Shown here piece after piece: positions 26,911 to 40,618 of a stretch of DNA of 64,000 nucleotides. The DNA lies in the NCBI GenBank assembly GCA_963573385.1, contig CAUYLG010038486.1, forward strand, positions 62,001 through 126,000, given 5' to 3'. A program made the translations under genes and the position numbers. Every line of letters starts with the position of its first letter. Positions within the stretch are counted from its first letter, which is position 1. The notes beneath the pieces were generated by a model that saw nothing but the letters and a program-made list of their open reading frames with translations, searched no databases and was not told the DNA's origin. This stretch comes from Cacajao melanocephalus. Lineage: Eukaryota; Chordata; Mammalia; Primates; Pitheciidae.

Positions 26911-27727
26911 CCCTCCTTCCATGCCCTCGTTCCCAGACACTTGAGAATCCATGTGTAATGAGAGTGTTACTTTGAGGAGTATGCTGTGCTACATATTATA
27001 TGGAGACAGAGACAGGATTCAGAAGCACAGTTCTAGCAGCTTGTCAGTAAACCTATAAAGGGGAGCTTTGATGAACTCTTATATGGCATAGGTCCTTCCT
27101 ACCTACAATTTTTTTTTATAGTTTTCTTCTTATTATTTTTGTTTGAGAGGCATGAAAATGAGGCAAAGTGTGTTATTTCTTGTTCTCTGTAAAATCTCCA
27201 AATTGAGCTGTCTGTAGTCAAAAGTGAGGTAGTCTTCTTTTATCCAAAAGATTAACTTATTCTGAGCTTTCCTTCTATCTGAGCCATGGCTAGTATCAAC
27301 ATCCACTTCTTAAATATTCCAATTCCATATCAAGGATAGAGCTCCTCCTTCTCCCTGAGCCACTGGACCACTAATGTATTAACAGTTTTCTTTGTTGACT
27401 GAATTTGCTTTTTTTTAACCTGCTTTCTCAAAGTGTATCACCCATTACCATCCAAACTTATTAGGACATAAATTTTAAAAGTACATAAGCAAGTAACATA
27501 TAATTTATTTTACAAATTATGCAGTAAGACATAGTAGGATATAATTTAAGAATATGCAACTAGCCCTTCTTTTTCAACTTTCTGGAAGAATTTCATGACT
27601 GTTCACATTTGCACCTCCTATCTCTGATCTGTATCTTCTTTGGCTCCTCTGTGTTGATGACCCTCCCAACTTCTGTTCCCTAAGTCCCTGGTGCCATCAG
27701 TGAACATCAGATTCCTTCCTTGGAGAC
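26911..27727. other. Unique DNA, no gene seen
   Basis: No assignable repeat or exon. Confidence 0.4.
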
Positions 27728-27888
27728 CAGCGTTTCTCATAGTGTGCTTTATGGACCAGCAGAGCATACGAGATTTTGTTAGAAAGGCGTGTTCTTGGAC
27801 CCCACTGCAGACCTACTGAATTAGAAACTAGTGTTTTAATAAACCTTCCAGGTGGTTATGATACACCCTGAGGTTTAAGAATTCCTGC
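27728..27888 (+). mobile_element. MER20 (hAT-Charlie)
   Basis: Starts cagcgtttctcat, contains 'gcagacctactgaattagaa' and 'ccttccaggtggttatgata', and ends near 'ggtttaagaattcctg'. The order and length match MER20 with small deletions. Confidence 0.75.
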
Positions 27889-28692
27889 CCTGGGTGAGGA
27901 GGCTGGATTCAGTGGGGTTTTCTCCCAATTGCCCATTTTAGCATAAATAATAGCACTTTGTTTTGCTCCTCCTTAGGCATAGAATCCCATAGTTTTAAGT
28001 GGAATGGAATTTTGAGTGGAGATTACCCTGGTCAATTCACTTTACTATAGAAGAGAGAGCTTTGCAGATATTTGCAATGTTTAGCTGGAGAATCCAGGGT
28101 TTTCTGTCTCCTTGCTTATAACATGGGCTGTGTCACTTCCCTGAGACTCTAATCAGTGCTTCCTGAGACCAAGGTTCTTTGTAAGATAACTTAGTGAAAT
28201 ATTCCAGAAGAACCAATAGCATTGCTCTAATCGTCTGTGGGTTCTCTTAACATTTTAATATTAACAATATTCTGATATTTCAGATGTAGATTGCAAAGCC
28301 TCACAAGCAGGTGGCTTTTGTCATTGATTTTATTTAATTATCCTAAGGAAAAAAATGGAATGCTTAAACTAGCAAAAGTTCACGTTTCTGTGTTTTTGGC
28401 TTTTTTTCCGTCAACGATTGTAAATATATTTGTGCGCATGTGTGTTGATACTGCATGTTTGAATGACAGAAGGAGACAGACTAAATTTCTGTTTACAGGA
28501 AAATTGAAAGTAATCTGAGGAAGGAGTGATTACTGGAGTTGGCAACAGTTTGAGCACTGTCCTGTCCCTTGATCTAACTCTGGCTTTAGAGATAGCTGCA
28601 TTTAGAATGTTATCTTATGGGCAGTTTCTTTATCTATTTTGTTTCCACTGTTAGATAATCTCTGCACATAGAACTAGATTTTAGTCACTACT
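27889..28692. other. Unique DNA, no gene seen
   Basis: A weak MIR3-like patch is possible at 27980-28050. The frame at 28291-28518 shows no domain. Confidence 0.35.
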
Positions 28693-29054
28693 TGTATTAG
28701 TCTGTTCTCACGCTCTGATAAAGACATACCTGAGACTGGGTAATTTATAAAGAAAAAGAGGTTTCATGGACTCACAGTTCCACGTGGTTGGGGAGGCCTC
28801 ACAATCATGGCGGGAGGTGAAAGGTACATCTTACATGGTGGTAGACAAGACAGAATTGAGAGCCAAGCGAAAGAGGTTTCCCCTTATAAAACCATCAGAT
28901 CTCATGAGACTTATTCACTACCATGAGAGCAGTATGGGGGAAACCACCCCCATGATTTAATTATCTCCCACCAGGTCCCTCCCACCACATGTGGGAATTA
29001 TGGGGGCTATAATTCAAGATGAGATTTGGGTGGGGACACAGACAGACCATATCG
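28693..29054 (-). mobile_element. Solo THE1/MST-type MaLR LTR with 5-bp TSD
   Basis: Antisense MaLR LTR from TGTATTAGTCTGTTCTCACG to 'gacagaccatatcg', including 'cctgagactgggtaatttat' and 'ccaggtccctcccacca'. It is flanked by perfect ctact duplications (28688-28692 and 29055-29059). No internal region is attached, so it is a solo LTR left by recombination between two LTRs. The open frame at 28766-28960 is incidental. Confidence 0.93.
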
Positions 29055-29059
29055 CTACT

Positions 29060-29608
29060 GGATTATGACTCTATGATTTGAAAAGAATGGTAGAATTTGA
29101 AGAATTTGAAGGCAGTTTGTTTGTCCAGATTGTTCAATATCCGATTACCTTCCATATCACGCTTGTCTCTTTCCATCTTTGTGGGAGTACAGGGGACACA
29201 AAGAAAGCCTTTACCTGAATGATCTGCTCTTTCTGGATGGCTTAACATTTTTGTATTTGACAGGTCAGTAGCCTTGGCTGCTTTAGTATAGATGCTGAGT
29301 GCTCAAGAGGCTAAACACGTGAGGAAAACATTCCCCTGTCGAAACACATGATTGATTTGGTAGTGACAAGTGTTTAGGGAGCCAGAGACGTGCTGGTGGG
29401 TTAAGCAAGGGTTTCTTTAACATGGCCATCTTTTAGGGAATACAGGGGGCTCTTTAGATCTTCTGGGAATTTATTTCTGCTGAAAACAGATTGTGATACA
29501 TTCTTACTTTGGTGTTGTCATCATTTGTTCATTTCTATTTTTTCTTTGTTTCCTCAACAGATACATCAAATACTGTCCTAACATTGAGCAAAATAAGTTG
29601 TTTCTTTA

Positions 29609-29647
<39 letters not shown>

Positions 29648-30308
29648 CAAACTAAAAAGGGCAATAACTATTTTAAAGGTTATAAAAACAAATCAAGTAA
29701 TGCCTGAACATAATTATCCCTGCATCGGCAATTTAGGGAGGAGGATTTCAAGATTTCAAAAGATCCTGGGGGAAAATTAGGTAAGCTCCATGACCAGAGA
29801 CTCTAATATAAATACAGTTCCTGAAGGAGGAAGTTAGAAAAAAATTTAAATTTAATCTATTGGCAGGGGTGGATAATGATACGAGAGAGTGACTAGTGAA
29901 ATTTCTGTTAAGCTCAGAATTTAAAATAATGTATCCAGAAGATAGGGAGACTGATGTTTGCCTTAGGATAAATATAAAGTGACATGAATTAGAAATCAGT
30001 TTAAGGACTAACAAAGTCAAGTGTGAAAACTAGAAAGAAGTGAGTACTGTACTGGTTTTTGAAGAGGGAAAAGCTTGACATTAATACCTGGAAAACTGGT
30101 AGAGCTGGTTATTACACAGATCCTTTGTGAACAGGAAGAAAGCAGTGCTGACTAAGTGGGAACACAGCTTCGCTAAGAGGTCCTGAGGAGCATGTAAATT
30201 CTGGCTTAGAGCCTCTGGAGATGGGGATCTTTAAACGTGCTGTTTGCTCAGCCTTCTTATCAGCAAATCTGAGGATGACATAGACCGTAATCCTTATCCA
30301 GACTTTCC
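29060..30308. other. Unique DNA, no gene seen
   Basis: No assignable repeat except the (AC)17 run listed separately. Short minus-strand frames near 29748-30393 have no domain. Confidence 0.4.
29612..29645. repeat. Uninterrupted (AC)17 microsatellite
   Basis: Seventeen pure AC units after an A-rich stretch. Confidence 0.97.
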
Positions 30309-30361
30309 GGGGGGAGGGGGGTTGCAGTCTTGGGATCTGGAAGGGATGTGAAGGAGGGGGG
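30309..30361 (+). repeat. G-run cluster (G-quadruplex candidate)
   Basis: Five G-runs in 53 bp, of lengths 6, 6, 3, 3 and 6. The first two are separated by a single A; the others have longer loops. Confidence 0.6.
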
Positions 30362-30564
30362 CTGGTGAGTGAGATGAGGAAGGAAGGAGACATCTTTATG
30401 AAGACCCAAGGGCCCCAAAGCTGACGGGACTGCTGGGATGTCAGACGTCAGATCAGTATCCAAAATCAGCTGTTTAGGAAAGCTGGAAATGTAGGCCAGT
30501 GAATGCAGCGAGAAAGCAAAGAGGTTTGTGTGTGCTGGGGGATGAGTGTGAGGATGGAAGGGAG

Positions 30565-31445
30565 TAGGAATTCATTTATTGATGTATGTGCAGAGCACTG
30601 CACCCACTTTGTGCCAGGTACTGTGTTCTGGGTGCTGTTGTAGCAGTGAATCAGGTAGACAAACGTTCCGCCCCCATGGAGCTCCTGTGTAGTACAGGAG
30701 ACAGAAGACAAACATATATGTAATTTCTTTCTTCTTTTTCTTTTTCTTTTTTTTTTTTTTTTTTTGAGATGGAGTCTTGCTCTGTAGCTAAGGCTGGAGT
30801 GCAGTGGCGTGATTTCAGCTCACCGCAACCTCCACCTCCCGGGTCCTGGTTTAAACAATTCTCCTGCCTCGCCTCCCGAGTAGCTGGGATTACGGGAATG
30901 TGCCACCATACCCAGCTCATTTTTGTATTTTTAGTAGAGATGAGATTTCACCATGTTGTCCAGGCTGGTCTTGAACTCCTGACCTTGTGATTGCCTGCCT
31001 CGGCCTCCCAAAGTGCTGGGATTACAGGTGCGAGCCACCGTGCCTGGCCTCATATGTGTAATTTCTTAGGGGGTGATTCATGTTATAGAGAACAATAAAC
31101 CACGATGGAGTAAGAGAATGCTGGTGGGGATGGGGCTATGGCTGGCTTACACAGGGTGGTGGGGAGGCCTGCCTGATATTTTGGTATTTGAGCCTGAGGG
31201 CAGTGAAGGTGCAGTCAACCCAGATGGCTGGGAAGAGTGGTTCCCCAGGGTGTGTGCTAGAGCCTGGGAGAGCCCAGAAGGCGAAGTATGCCTGCAGCAG
31301 AGAGAGCTCTGGGAAGGGGAAGGAGGATGGTGCAGGAAGAAGCTGAAGGTGAGAGGGCAGAGAAAGGGGGCCTGGAAACCCACTGTTCATCCTGATGAGA
31401 TTCAGGATTTAAGTAGAGGAGGGACAAGATCTGGGAATAAACACT
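30565..31445 (-). mobile_element. L2 3' region, split by an Alu
   Basis: 30565-30712 reads as a reversed L2 terminus ('ttgtgccaggtactgtgttc', 'tgtagcagtgaatcaggtag', 'catggagctcctgtgt'). It resumes after the Alu at 31068 and continues to about 31445, with 'acacagggtggtggggaggc' and 'ggatttaagtagaggaggg' in the expected L2 order. The 158-codon open frame at 31073-31549 lies across this non-coding L2 part. Confidence 0.7.
30730..31050 (-). mobile_element. Alu inside L2, 17-bp TSD
   Basis: Antisense Alu with a T/C-rich tail. Flanks 30713-30729 and 31051-31067 share 'catat.tgtaatttctt' with one mismatch. Confidence 0.95.
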
Positions 31446-32712
31446 CAGGATCCTTCTTGATGACAGCCTTCCAATGCTTAAAGCGAACAGTTCCAAAGTC
31501 AGAGCCGCAGCCATCTAGTGAAAGGTACAAAGAGACAGCTTTTAGTTGAGTGTATGGCAGCTTTAGAATTCAAGTCACCCAAGCAGTCGTTTGTGCTGCT
31601 TCATGAGTTTAGCGTCCCTGGGTTTGAACTTAAAAACCACCAGGGTTCGTTTCCATGTGAACATTCACTCAGTCTTCCCCCTTGGAGAACAAGTGTTTTC
31701 TGACATTGGTCCTCACGTTGGTGGGGTCACAGATGGGGAAGAGCAGAGCAGGCGTGTGGAGGTGCGTGGCATGCTAGGAGGGGAAGTGGAGGCTGGGTTC
31801 ATGGAGACACAGGGGAGCAGCGTGAGTTCCTAGAAGAACTTCCTAGAAGTTCCCAGGGTTCAGAAAAGTTAGGGGGCCTGCCACGGAGAGCCTGAGCCAT
31901 AGGCATGAGGAGGGCATGGGTCATGAGATCTTGGGGCAGAGGCTTGGGGTAGGGTAGAGGTCTTTCAGGAGGCAGCAAAGGATGAATGGAAGAATTGCCA
32001 GGGACAGAGCTTAGAGCTGAGTGACCAAGGTGATGATCAGAGGCTTGTCAGGTGTGCCCCTGGGTGGGAAAAGGAAAGCTTTTGTTCCCTGGGGACCACG
32101 GGTACCTGAGAGAAAGATAGAGGACTGTCTGCCATAGAAATGAGGAGGGGAGAGCAAGAGATGCAGCAGGGTAGGGATGCCCAAAACAAAATGACAGGAA
32201 TTGCTGAGGCCTAGAGGCTAGATTCGCAGAAGATGCATTCTGTGTGTGTGCTGTGATGACGAAGGAAGGAGAAAGGGAGCTGTGACTGAGAGGGCGAGGA
32301 AGGGGAAAGCCTGGGATACCTCCAGGTTTGGGTCACTTGGGTGTGGGGAGCAGCCGCTGACTCAAGCAGAGAGACCCTGACTCAGCCTGTGCTTCGGCTG
32401 TGCAGGGGGAGGGCCCCCAGGATGCTCCTTCCCCAATTTCAATTCAGAGACTTACGCACTTTCCTCCAAACTGCCACTGAAGTATATGCTGGCCTGATTG
32501 CAAGGACACTGAGCTAATTCATTTAAATTGAGAAAATTGGGGACAAATGAAAAATTTTAATGTTCTCATTTCCCCCCACCCCAGTTTTATAATTTGGAGG
32601 TAGGAGTAAATATAATGCAGAATATGAACGTTACAACAATTTAAGCTTCTTCCTAAAATAATAAGTTGGCTTTTTAAGCCCACATTTCTTTGTAAGTAAA
32701 AGAAATAATTCT
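31446..32712. other. Purine-rich DNA, possible diverged L2, no gene seen
   Basis: G/A-rich on the + strand. Parts, for example 32305-32350, resemble the far end of L2 but are too diverged for a firm call. The open frames at 31518-31833 look like chance frames. Confidence 0.4.
32358..32384. promoter_or_regulatory. Two AP-1-type sites 20 bp apart
   Basis: tgactca occurs at 32358-32364 and 32378-32384. The second reads ctgactcagc, near a MARE/NF-E2 motif. Function is inference. Confidence 0.3.
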
Positions 32713-33487
<775 letters not shown>

Positions 33488-33735
33488 GAGGCAGTATTAG
33501 ATAATGGAAAATTCATGAGCTATGTAACCAGACAGATGGTGGTTTAAATTCTAGCTCCAGCACATTCAAACCACATGCTCTTGGCAAGTTACTTAACCTC
33601 TCTGAGCCTAGGTTTACTGCTCCATAAAATGGGTCTAATTATTACTTACCTAATGGGACAGTTATGATAATTCGCTATATAATGAGAATTATATATTTTT
33701 TACTAGGTGTTAAAAGCACCTAGTAAAGTGCCTCC
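33488..33735 (+). mobile_element. MIR, nearly complete
   Basis: Sense MIR: 'gcagtattagataatggaaa', 'ggcaagttacttaacctctc', 'ccataaaatgggtctaatta' and a diverged 3' part. Confidence 0.82.
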
Positions 33736-34177
33736 ATTAGTGGGAGATAACTGCTGCTCCTGTTTTTGCTAGAGGACTACAATGTGGATATGAAGTAATG
33801 AGAATTATAAAAACTAGGGAATGATAACATGGAAAGTAGACCTCTGAGAAATAAAGGGAAGAAAGTGAAAGTGAAAAGTTACTGAGGTGAATAAGTATTT
33901 GTCACTCAACTTTCTGTTGTACTTGTGAACCAGTCATTAAATTACCTTAAATTTTCTAAATGTTGCATGCACTTTCCTCACTGGATGGCAAAGAATGCAC
34001 TTTACTTAAGACAATTTAATTTGATTATTACACTTTGAGTCTCATGGTTTCTTTCACTCTAATCTGTAGAATATTTGAGAAATCATTGATCGGGCTCTGT
34101 GTCTTCAAGAAGTTGAATGTCATTTCAACATATAGTCATCTCGTCTCTCCCAAAACGTTTTTGGGAATGGTGTTTGA

Positions 34178-34700
34178 GGTTTTGCGACATAACAAATCAC
34201 CGTACAACTTAGTGGCTTAAAACCACCATCATTTATTTAGCCTGCAATTCTTGAACCAGCAATTTGGACTGGGCTCAGATGGACTGTTCTTCTGCTGGTC
34301 TCAGCTGGGTTCACTCATGAGTCTGGTCAGGTGCTGGTCAGCCAGCTCTGCTTCTGGGGAATGGGTGGCGATCAGGTGGGGTGATAGAGGAAGGGAATGG
34401 TGGAGGATCTGGACCTCAGGAGTCTCTCCTTACCCAGAGACTAGCCCTGGCTTGTTCACATGGCAGATCAAGGTTCCAGGAGGGAGGCTGGAAGTGCCAG
34501 AGACTCTCGAGGCCCCGTTTCAGAACTTGGACAGTTAATACTTCCACTTTATTGTGTTGGCCAAAGCAACTCGAAATGCCATTGCAGAATCAAAGAGCAG
34601 AGAAATAGACATTACCTCTTCATGGAAGGATCTGCCAAGCCTTGAGGCCATTTTCACAATCCTCCTTAGGTGGGGGCTCTACAGTCCTCATCAACAAGCC
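34178..34700 (-). mobile_element. Old LTR-like repeat (MaLR/ERVL class, tentative)
   Basis: Begins 'cgacataacaaatcaccgta' and 'cttagtggcttaaaacca', continues through 'cctggcttgttcacatgg' and 'ggccaaagcaactcgaaatg', and ends near 34700. This order is common in old MaLR-like LTRs read in antisense. Subfamily not resolved; the forward frames at 34251-34796 are incidental. Confidence 0.5.
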
Positions 34701-35259
34701 AATTCTGGTCCCTTGGAGTCAATAGGTTCCTTCTCAGACATGAGACAGGCATACTTACATACTGTAGTAACTTCTGCTTTAATGTTAGTCTTTTAAAAAA
34801 TGACTTGGCATTTTGAAGACTGAAAAGAAGTACGTAAGTTCTTACATCCCTTATGCTGCAGACTTAGTTTGTAAAGGGTTGGTGCCAGAGAATTGACCCA
34901 GACCGTGCTGGACCTTCCTTGGATTTAATCCTGACCAGATCCACCCCTCCGCATCTAAGCAGTGGCCGGGCAAAATGGGGAAGTGTCAGCTGGTAACCTC
35001 ACAAGAGGCTGCTCAGGCAGCCCTGGTTCAAGAGCTGCTTATTCATTGTCTTTGATGCAGAAAGTGAGACATTGAAAAAGGGCTTCCCTTTAACTCACTG
35101 GATTTCTTGAAACATTTAAACATTGCATTGTAGCAAATGCCAAGCAGATAAGTAGGTTCTTCAAATACAGCTTTGTAAAACTCTCTTCATCCATCAGTTG
35201 ATCTCAAGCTGCTTGGCTTGTTTGAAGCAGCCAAGGATTTCTTCTTTCTTTGTTTTTTT
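34701..35259. other. Unique DNA, no gene seen
   Basis: No repeat or exon recognised. Confidence 0.4.
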
Positions 35260-35377
35260 CTAAAGAGGCAGAGTCTCACTGTGTTGCTCAGTCTGGTCTT
35301 GAACTCCTGAGCTTAAGCGATCCTCCTGCCCTGGCCTCCCAGTGTTGAGATTACAGCTATTACCACTGTGCCTGGCC
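35260..35377 (-). mobile_element. FLAM or Alu left arm
   Basis: A single antisense Alu arm ('ggcagagtctcactgtgttg' to 'ccactgtgcctggcc') with no second arm. Confidence 0.8.
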
Positions 35378-37949
35378 AAATATTTATTTTCTGATCATTT
35401 TGAGGGAAAATAAATTCCAATCTTTTTCCCAAGACAATAGATTGAGGATCTCAGTGGTTTGTCTCCGAGTCACAAACTTAAGGGGTTCTTTTTTCACATG
35501 GATTTTATCTGAGTTCTAACTTGTGTTGGGCCATCAAGTTTGTTACCCGTAGCCTTGGCCTTGTGTGCCTTGGGTAATGCAAACTCTTTGAATTGCCTTC
35601 TGGCCTGTAAACTACTCTCTTCCCACTGAGGACTGACCCCAGGGAATTGCATGAGTCAGGGAGCTGCCTGTTTCCTTTGGTGACCATGGAAATTAGGAAC
35701 AGTGGTGACCTGGATTTAGGGGAAAACTAGAAAGTGACTGATTCAGTTTAACAGCCCCTGGGACTTCAGTGGGCCAGGCCTAGGACAGAACACACCAGAC
35801 ACAATGTTCCTGCCTTCCGGGAGGAAGTCCTGTATTGTAGCCATTATTCCCTTGGGACCAAACAGTCTTCCACCCTGTGATACAGCAAAAATTGGTAAGA
35901 ACTCATCTGAAGTGTTTTTGCTTGTTGATGAATGAATACCTTGGCAGAGGAAAAAGATAAATGTCATTGCATTTGCTACTCTTCTTTTTACACCCAGTCT
36001 TCTTTTTTACAGCTGCGTTCTTTGAAGAAGACTTGTGAAGCCTGTCCATTGAATGGAAGGAGAAGGAACTATTTGGGTTATTAAAATATTCTTCACTTTC
36101 TAAAAATGAAAAAAATTATCCATCTTCTCAAGTTCAGGAGTTCTTTACTAGTTGAGGGGCTGGGCCTAGTTGTTGAGGTCACAGTTAACTGTATTTTTTT
36201 CTGATGCAAATGGTCTGCGCTCCATGAAGATTCCAGTGTGAAAGAGGACTTGGGTTGTATAATTCGCCCTGTGGATGGTCAGGATACTGTATAGAAGGTG
36301 GGGGAAGCAATGAGGTTGTGACATTAATGGATTTCTCAAGTGTTTACTTGGCTTCTGTTATGTCTAGGCGTTGTAGATTCCTGTAGTCACATCCTTGAAG
36401 AGAGAGAAGTAGGTAAAAAACAAAACAAAAATGCAGAAAGTAAGTGGTATATGTCCTAAGAGAAGGAGACGCATGAGCCTTTGGGTGCCTAGTGACCTGA
36501 TTTCCTGGGTGAGTAGAAAAAGGCTAGATTGTGGAAGTAGCAGTTTTCCAGGTGGAAAAGGGAGGAACGTTGAATTCCAGGCTGTAGGGAGCTGTGTTCA
36601 AGACAGGGAGGAGTGATGAGTGCTATGTGTTCAGGGAACTCCACATCATCGTTACATCTGACTAGACTAGAGTGGGAACCGAGTGGAGTGGAGAGGCAGA
36701 AGAATAAAAGACAAAACATTTTATGAATTTTAATGTACACTGCAGCGGCGGGGGGTGGGGGTGGACACTGGATTTAATCCACACACACTACTTTTTAAAA
36801 AGGCCTCTGTTTGACAAAATGAATTGATGTTCAATGCTAAAAGCAGCTCTTCACTACTGGGCTAACTGGATCTGGCTACTTTTCTGTAAGTGACAGATCT
36901 CTTTTTCTAGAAAAAGGTGAACAGATTCACTTAGCTCTGTGGGGAATGTTGTTTCACCTGTCTGAATGGTCTAACTCTCTTAGGTGGGGCCTTGTGCTGT
37001 ATTTTAGCAACCGCACATCTTTGCCCAACTCAAAGAATTCAGAACCTGGATTGTGAAATACAAGTTAAAGTAAAATAACCATCGTTGTTATTTTGTGCTG
37101 TTTCAATATGGCTTATCTGGGCGATGGCTTCTCAAGAACTATTTGGCATGGCTGTACGTGTGATGGATTGCCAGGACCTGAAGGATGGAAGTTGGAGAGT
37201 GCAATGGCAGTTTGAAAGGAGCTCAGGTGGGCTTAGGAGCTTTTGTGAATAAGAGCTCAGGTTGGATTTAGAGGAAATTGACTTCAAAATTAATTCTATT
37301 ACTGGAAACTTGCAGTGGGGAGAAACCTGTGCATTACTGTCCACTGCTAACACTGCAAAATGATTTTCTTCTGGCAAGAATGGTAGTTGGAATTTAAACC
37401 AGACACTGACCTGAGATGCTCTCTAAAGTAAATTGACTAAACACTTATTTGAAAATGCTCTATAATGAAAATGTTCAGTTATATTGAAATTGTATGTTAC
37501 TCGTTATAGCTTATTCATCTCAGTTAGTGCTTTTAAATTTTAGTTCTACTTTTAAGTGGGAAACAACTGTTTACAAATAATTAGAAGGCCTTTGGGTCTT
37601 CTCCGATTCAAAGTCTTACATTCCTGAGGCAAACCGATGATTCTGTGTTGCCACCAAATACCTGGTGCCTGGTAACACAAGCAGCAGCAAAATCTGAGAC
37701 GTGAAATCAGGTGCCTTAGCTAGTGTTTTAAATGTTAAAGTATGAATGATTTTGAGTGGATTGAAAGGTACCCAGCGAGAGAAATTTTACTTGCAGCAAG
37801 GTAGACTAGTATTTGAATGTGTCTAATGATTGTCCCCATATGGCCTGGGGGAAATTATTTAACTCATTTATGCCTTAGGTTGCAATGTTTTGAATTTTTG
37901 CATGAGTGAAAAATCAGACCTTGGCGATGACCTTGAGCAGTAGGATATA
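35378..37949. other. Unique DNA, no gene seen
   Basis: The longest stretch so far without a clear repeat. It includes a G-rich patch at 36744-36763. A possible small MIR fragment lies at about 37830-37890. No splice-flanked exon was recognised. Confidence 0.4.
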
Positions 37950-38078
37950 AATAACTCCCACATGCTTAGTGTTCCAATAGTGGAACAGTAGGCACATTAA
38001 TCTTTCTGAGCTTCGGTTTCTGTTTTTATAAAAAGGAAATGATGATGATCAGATCTGCCTCTATGAGGTGGGTTTTAG
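37950..38078 (+). mobile_element. MIR fragment
   Basis: Diverged MIR core: 'cattaatctttctgagcttc' followed by an 'aaaaaggaaatgatgatgat' segment. Confidence 0.5.
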
Positions 38079-40604
38079 TTTTATTGGTAACATTTCAGTT
38101 CTTTTTCAAAAACTTGAGGCCAAGATCGCAGATTTACATTTGAAAAGTCTAGGTGGTGGATTTCAGGGGTACCTATTATCTTTTGAGTTATGTTTGTTTC
38201 ATATGAGTTTCCAGTTGGAACAAAAATATAATCACAAATTAGAAGTGAAAATGCCAAGTGCCCTCACACATATTTCTAGGCTCCATGAGTATTTTTGAAG
38301 CGGACATGTATGTTTGGCTTGTGAGGAAGAAGAGGAGAGAAGTGAGGTGGCAATGCTGAAGAACTGATCATAAAACTGCTGTCTTCACCTTTCCCCATCC
38401 TGTGGTGCTTAGGAAAGAAACCAGGATGCAATTAGCTTCAATCCACCAGGCTTTTGCTGCTTGCTCCTTAGAGAAATTGTCAGTGAACATGTGCTTTCTC
38501 TATGCCTATTGGATGGGTTCTTACTATAGTCATTGAAGATGGAAATGGACAAGGATTCCCGGTTCTAATGATGGAGTGGTAGTATCTGTAACCACTAACA
38601 AAAGGCCAGCCTGGTGAGAATTAGGGTCAGGAGAGTGATTGGTTCCTCATGGTCATTCAGTATTTACTTTTAAATGTAGGTTAAACTGGTGAAAGAATGG
38701 TGTCTCTACCAGTGACTCTGTCTGGGGAACTTTAGAGTTTCATGTTAAATAAGAACCCAGACTCTGGCAGTTATAGGGCATGGTTTCTTGAGTCTGGGTT
38801 CTCAGTCACTGGGAGTCTGGAGTAACTAGTTTCGCTTTTGCTTAGGCAACGTTTGTAATCTTCTTTCTATTCCTTTGTAGGTTGAGCCATTGTTCCAGTT
38901 TGTCTGGGACCGACAGGTATCCCAGGATGTGGAACTTTAGAATGATGAAAGTCTGAGGCAACTGGAGGAGCTGGTCTTCCTACTTTCTAGTCTCCATGCC
39001 TTCCTCTTCTCCTCTTGCCTCTTCTCTCATGGCCAGACAATACCATAAGCATTGCAAACTCTTTAGGCTGCTGTTACAGATGACCTTTACATGTAATGGA
39101 CCTGGGGAGTCTGGCAACACAAAGTTATTTGTTTAAAAAAATAGGAGTGCTCCTTGGGTAGTTCGGACGTAAGCATGAGCTGCCCTTATAGAGCTTAAGT
39201 GCATGCTGCCTGCAGTGCTCCTGATGATTGCTTTGTGGTTCTTTCCTTTTTGCTGAAAGTTCTCAGAAAATAGAAAGCTGTGGCCTTTGCAGTTAGAGCA
39301 GGGAGCAAACAGGCACCTCTGAAATAACCTCTAGCCCACTGCCCCTGCCTGGGTCCACCCCTACTTCTGGGTAGCTGTCTGCTGTCCACACCTGCAAGAG
39401 CAGGAGTATTTGTAAACTGCGGATTATGTCCCTAATATTACTAGTCTTTCTTTTTCTGGAAAAATAATACACGATTCAAGCCAAATGTGAACAAGCACTA
39501 AGATCGTACACGTTTGTTCCCGGTGATTATTAAACGCTGTGGATCATTTCGCAATTTCACTCGTCATTTCGGTTATCCTTCATGCATAGACAGCACAGGT
39601 ACAACCTGTCTCTCAAGGTCAAAGGGCAGGACTGTACTTATGTTTGTGGAACTTCAGAATACCAGACAGAAACCCGTGCAGACAGGTAGCCTCTCAAGAT
39701 TTTGATCTTGTCTCCTCCATGAAGAATCCCATGAAGAATTTCTCTTTCCTTATGACTCATCAGGAGAGTGCCGTTTATTCTTCCAGGTTTATAGCTCACA
39801 CATCCCTGCTGCTTTTTCCTCCTGGAGAGGTTACAGGACCTTGTGATCTTACTGGGCTGTGTGAAAAACCTGTGATGACGCCTTTCCCTTCTGCAGCTCT
39901 TTGTTTGACTGTCTAAGTGCCCCTTTTTCTTTTGGTTATCTAGATGTCAGCTGTTTACTAACTAGTTTGCATCAAGTGGTTGCCTAGAAACCATCATGAA
40001 AACAGGATTAGGCAAAGCATTTTTTCTATATTACAGCTGCTTTCTGTTGAAGGCTTGGCATTAGAAGGAGCTCAGTGTCTGCCCCTTCACAGCCTTTAAA
40101 CACAAGGCAAGTGAAACAAGGACTTTCCAACAGAGATGAAATGATTTCTCAATAGTCACATTCTGAGATGGTCATGAGCCATCTAAATCCCCCCTCCTCT
40201 GCAAACCCACATACCCTTCCTTTTCAGCAGAGTCATGTGTTGGGGATGGTTGACCCTTTTTAAAGAACATTAACATAACCAGCAGCAGGTCTCAGAAACT
40301 GTTATTTGTTTATCCATTCCCGAGGCCTCAGCTAGACTGGAGTGGGTGCAGGGAAGTTGGAAGGCTGCGGCAGTAATTTGGTCATAAAGAAGGAATGTGT
40401 TATGTGGAGTAGCGGTTAATCAATTAAGCGATAAGCAGGTTTTCAGTAAAACACCACCAGGAGCTAATCCCACTTAACATCAACTGCGGTGACTTAGAGG
40501 GAACAAACTCTCTAACCCTGAGCTCTCGTTTCCCAGGAAATAAATCAGGATGAAGTGAAGAGACATTAAGGAGTATACATTCAAAGGTCTTATTATGTGA
40601 TTGA
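38079..40604. other. Unique DNA, no gene seen
   Basis: No assignable repeat. Frames such as 39514-39916 lack recognisable domains. An unusually repeat-poor stretch for this window. Confidence 0.4.
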
Positions 40605-40618
40605 AATAGTCTTAAACT

